From JBGTBQ01 sp041749275 (GTDB taxonomy: Bacteria; Acidobacteriota; Blastocatellia; Pyrinomonadales; Pyrinomonadaceae), in assembly GCA_041749275.1 (NCBI GenBank), contig JBGTBQ010000141.1:1-7263 (forward strand): a stretch of 7,263 nucleotides of DNA, written 5' to 3'. Under the pieces are notes generated by a model that was given only the letters and a program-made list of their open reading frames with translations, did not search any database and was not told the origin of the DNA. Of the stretch, positions 5,409-7,263 are shown one piece after another (positions within the stretch are counted from its first letter, which is position 1; every line of letters begins with the position of its first letter). Both the position numbers and the translations under genes were made by a program.

Positions 5409-7263
5409 ATGATTTACGAGGGCGAACAACTGCGAGACTTGTTGCGCGACGCGCGGCGACGGCGGCGCGTGCTGCTTGCGTTCCGGGGCGTGGCCGTCAG
5501 TCTCTGCGCGGGGGCGTTGATTCTGCTGCTGACGGGATGGGCGGCGCACCGCTACCGGCAGAGCGAGGCGGCGCTCGTGGCGTTGCGGTTGGGGGCGCTG
5601 GGCGTCTTCCTTATGACCGCTTATCTCGCGCTTGTGAGGCCGCTTGCGAAACGCATCGGCGACGCGCAGCTCGCGCGTTTGATTGAAGAGCGCACCTACG
5701 GCGTTGACGACCGTTTTGTCTCGGCGGTCGAGTTCGCGTCGAGCGAAGATGAAAGCCGCGCTTCGCGGGCGTTAGTCGGGCGGCTCGCGCGCGACGCCGA
5801 CCGCGTAGCCGCGTCGGTCAACCTCGACGACGTGGTGCGTCGCCGTTCACTCGCGGCTTACGGCGCGGCGATGCTTGCCGGTCTGTTGTTGTTCGTCGGC
5901 GTGCTCAAGTTTGGCCCGCGCGGCGTGGCGGAGGGCGTCGCGCAACTCGTCACGCCGTCGGGTCTCGCGGCGTCGCCAAGCGCTTTGAGCATCAAGGTCA
6001 AGCCGGGCGCCGCGCGCGTGCCGAAGGGTTCGGATCAGGAGATTACGGCGACGCTCGTCAACTTCGACTCCGAGTCCGTCACTTTCTTCTCGCGCCCGCT
6101 CGGCGCGTCTGACGCGCAATGGATGGGGCAGCCGATGGAGCCGGCGAAGGCGCGCGCCGACTTTCTCTTCTCGATTCTCAACCTACAGGACGCGACCGAG
6201 TATTTCGTCGAATCGAACGGCGTCCGCTCCGAAGTCTACAAGCTCGACGTGGTTGACCTGCCGTTCGTCAAACAACTCGACCTCACGCTGGCCTTTCCGT
6301 CTTACACGGGCATCCCGGCGAAGACGATTGAGGACGGCGGCGACATCGCCGCGTTGAAAGGCACGGTTGCCGCGATTACGGCGCGTCTGTCGGGCAAGGC
6401 GCGGGCGGCGCGGCTGGTGCTCGGCGACGGGCGCAAGGTCGAGATGAAAGCGTCGGGGACGGACTTCGTGGGGGCGCTGACGATCACGGGCGACACGAGC
6501 TACTTCGTCGAGTTGGTGAGCGTGGACGGTGAAACCTATCGCGGCTCGAACGAGTTCGACATCACGGTGCTCGAAGATTTGCCGCCGACGATCACGTTCG
6601 AGCGACCGGGCCGCGACACGAAGGCGACCAACCTCGAAGAGATTTTTACGCAGGCGCGCGCCGAGGACGACTACGGCGTCGCGGGCATCGAGATGTACTT
6701 CTCCGTCAACGGCGGAGCGGAGCAAAAAGTCAATCTCCAATCCCTGAGCCGCGACGCGGCGCGCGGTCTGACGGGCGCGCACACCTTCTTTCTCGAAGAG
6801 TTCAAGCTGAAGCCGGGCGACTTCATCTCCTACTACGCCAAGGCGCGCGACGCCGCGAGCGAGACGACGAGCGACATCTACTTCATCGAGGTGAAGCCGT
6901 TCGAGATGCAGTACAAGCAGACGCAAGCCGCGGGCGGCGGCGGCGGCGGCGGTGGCGGCGAGGATCAAAACGCTCTCACGCGCCGGCAGAAAGAGTTGAT
7001 CGCCGCGACGCACCGTTTGATGCGCGAGGGCGCGAAGTATGAGGCGCGGGAGCGCGCCTCCGGTTACGAGGCCGTGGCGGCGGGGCAGGAGAAGCTGCGC
7101 GCGGACACGTTGGAGTTCATTGACCGCATCGGGCGTCGTCTGGGCCAGCAGCTCGAAGGGCGCGAGGAGTTGGCCGAGATGGCCGAGCATCTCAAGGGGG
7201 CCGCGCGCGAGATGGAAGGCGCGCCGCCGCCGCTCCGCAAACAGGCGGGCCGCGACGCGCTCC
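5409..7263 (+). CDS. DUF4175-like membrane protein (partial, C-terminus beyond window)
   Basis: The frame is open from the ATG at 5409 to the right edge, giving 618 complete codons with no stop; family members are usually near or above 1000 residues, so much of the C-terminus is missing. Membrane spans are predicted at about 21-43, 57-77 and 149-167. The basic RDARRRRR before the first span puts the N-terminus inside, so residues 79-147 are cytoplasmic and everything after 168 is outside. The cytoplasmic part contains LARLIEERTYGVDDRFVSAVEF-type sequence (88-109), a pattern I associate with DUF4175 proteins. Residues about 190-500 are beta-rich, including LPPTITFERPGRDTK and AEDDYGVAGIEMYFS. 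A run of nine Gly (509-517) then leads into a charged helical, possibly coiled-coil region. Its place after BatA-like and DUF58 genes supports the call; the molecular role is unknown. An in-frame ATG at 5313 would add 32 residues encoded partly by the repeats (MKDEVETAQPLS...); 5409 is preferred because it begins the conserved-looking N-terminus. Confidence 0.85.
   Translation, partial: MIYEGEQLRDLLRDARRRRRVLLAFRGVAVSLCAGALILLLTGWAAHRYRQSEAALVALRLGALGVFLMTAYLALVRPLAKRIGDAQLARLIEERTYGVDDRFVSAVEFASSEDESRASRALVGRLARDADRVAASVNLDDVVRRRSLAAYGAAMLAGLLLFVGVLKFGPRGVAEGVAQLVTPSGLAASPSALSIKVKPGAARVPKGSDQEITATLVNFDSESVTFFSRPLGASDAQWMGQPMEPAKARADFLFSILNLQDATEYFVESNGVRSEVYKLDVVDLPFVKQLDLTLAFPSYTGIPAKTIEDGGDIAALKGTVAAITARLSGKARAARLVLGDGRKVEMKASGTDFVGALTITGDTSYFVELVSVDGETYRGSNEFDITVLEDLPPTITFERPGRDTKATNLEEIFTQARAEDDYGVAGIEMYFSVNGGAEQKVNLQSLSRDAARGLTGAHTFFLEEFKLKPGDFISYYAKARDAASETTSDIYFIEVKPFEMQYKQTQAAGGGGGGGGGEDQNALTRRQKELIAATHRLMREGAKYEARERASGYEAVAAGQEKLRADTLEFIDRIGRRLGQQLEGREELAEMAEHLKGAAREMEGAPPPLRKQAGRDAL
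6933..6959 (+). repeat. GGC/GGT codon run encoding nine glycines
   Basis: Nine consecutive Gly codons (six GGC, one GGT, two GGC) lie between the beta-rich part and the helical part of the DUF4175-like protein. They probably form a flexible linker. As a triplet repeat the run may vary in length without breaking the frame. Confidence 0.85.

Noticed and set aside
6183..7190. Long open frame on the - strand opposite the DUF4175-like gene
   Set aside because: The + strand frame has coherent membrane spans and family motifs; the - strand product is Arg/Leu-rich with an alanine run opposite the glycine codons and no recognisable domain.

Overview
The window is GC-rich, with strongly GC-biased third codon positions, and all real genes lie on the + strand. 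It carries a membrane/envelope stress module: a MoxR-family AAA+ ATPase (71-1120), a GNAT acetyltransferase (1172-1714), a DUF58 protein (2021-2986), a BatA-like membrane-anchored vWA protein (3140-5200) and a large DUF4175-like membrane protein (5409 onward, running off the right edge). The order MoxR, DUF58, BatA-type vWA, DUF4175, together with GC-rich coding DNA and GGGATGA heptamer arrays between genes, points to Acidobacteriota, perhaps Blastocatellia. That is inference from style and synteny; there is no rRNA or marker gene here to prove it.

Layout: MoxR is followed after about 50 bases by the acetyltransferase, which has no obvious link to the pathway and separates MoxR from DUF58. 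Then comes a 306-base gap (1715-2020) filled mostly by small hairpins, the DUF58 gene, a 153-base gap (2987-3139) with another hairpin cluster, the BatA-like gene, and a 208-base gap (5201-5408) made largely of a 17-unit heptamer tandem array plus four inverted units. The DUF4175-like gene then reads open to the end.

How the genes may work together: MoxR ATPases are chaperone-like AAA+ machines usually encoded beside proteins with vWA (metal-binding MIDAS) domains. Here the DUF58 protein looks cytoplasmic and is the likely soluble vWA partner. The BatA-like protein is predicted to hold its vWA and a GATase-like domain outside the cytoplasmic membrane, and the DUF4175-like protein has three N-terminal membrane segments and a long extracytoplasmic part with beta-rich and then helical regions. 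The exact substrate is not known from the sequence.

The most notable structure is non-coding. Three copies of one composite multi-hairpin element occupy the two gaps either side of DUF58. Two of them are arranged head-to-head around a central palindrome, and in all three the tetraloop (TGAA or close variants) and a GGGCTA linker are kept while the stems differ in sequence but still pair. The second notable structure is the heptamer array, which can form a 29-bp hairpin just before the DUF4175-like start, carries an overlapping series of five-codon mini-ORFs, and supplies an in-frame upstream start with a good ribosome binding site.
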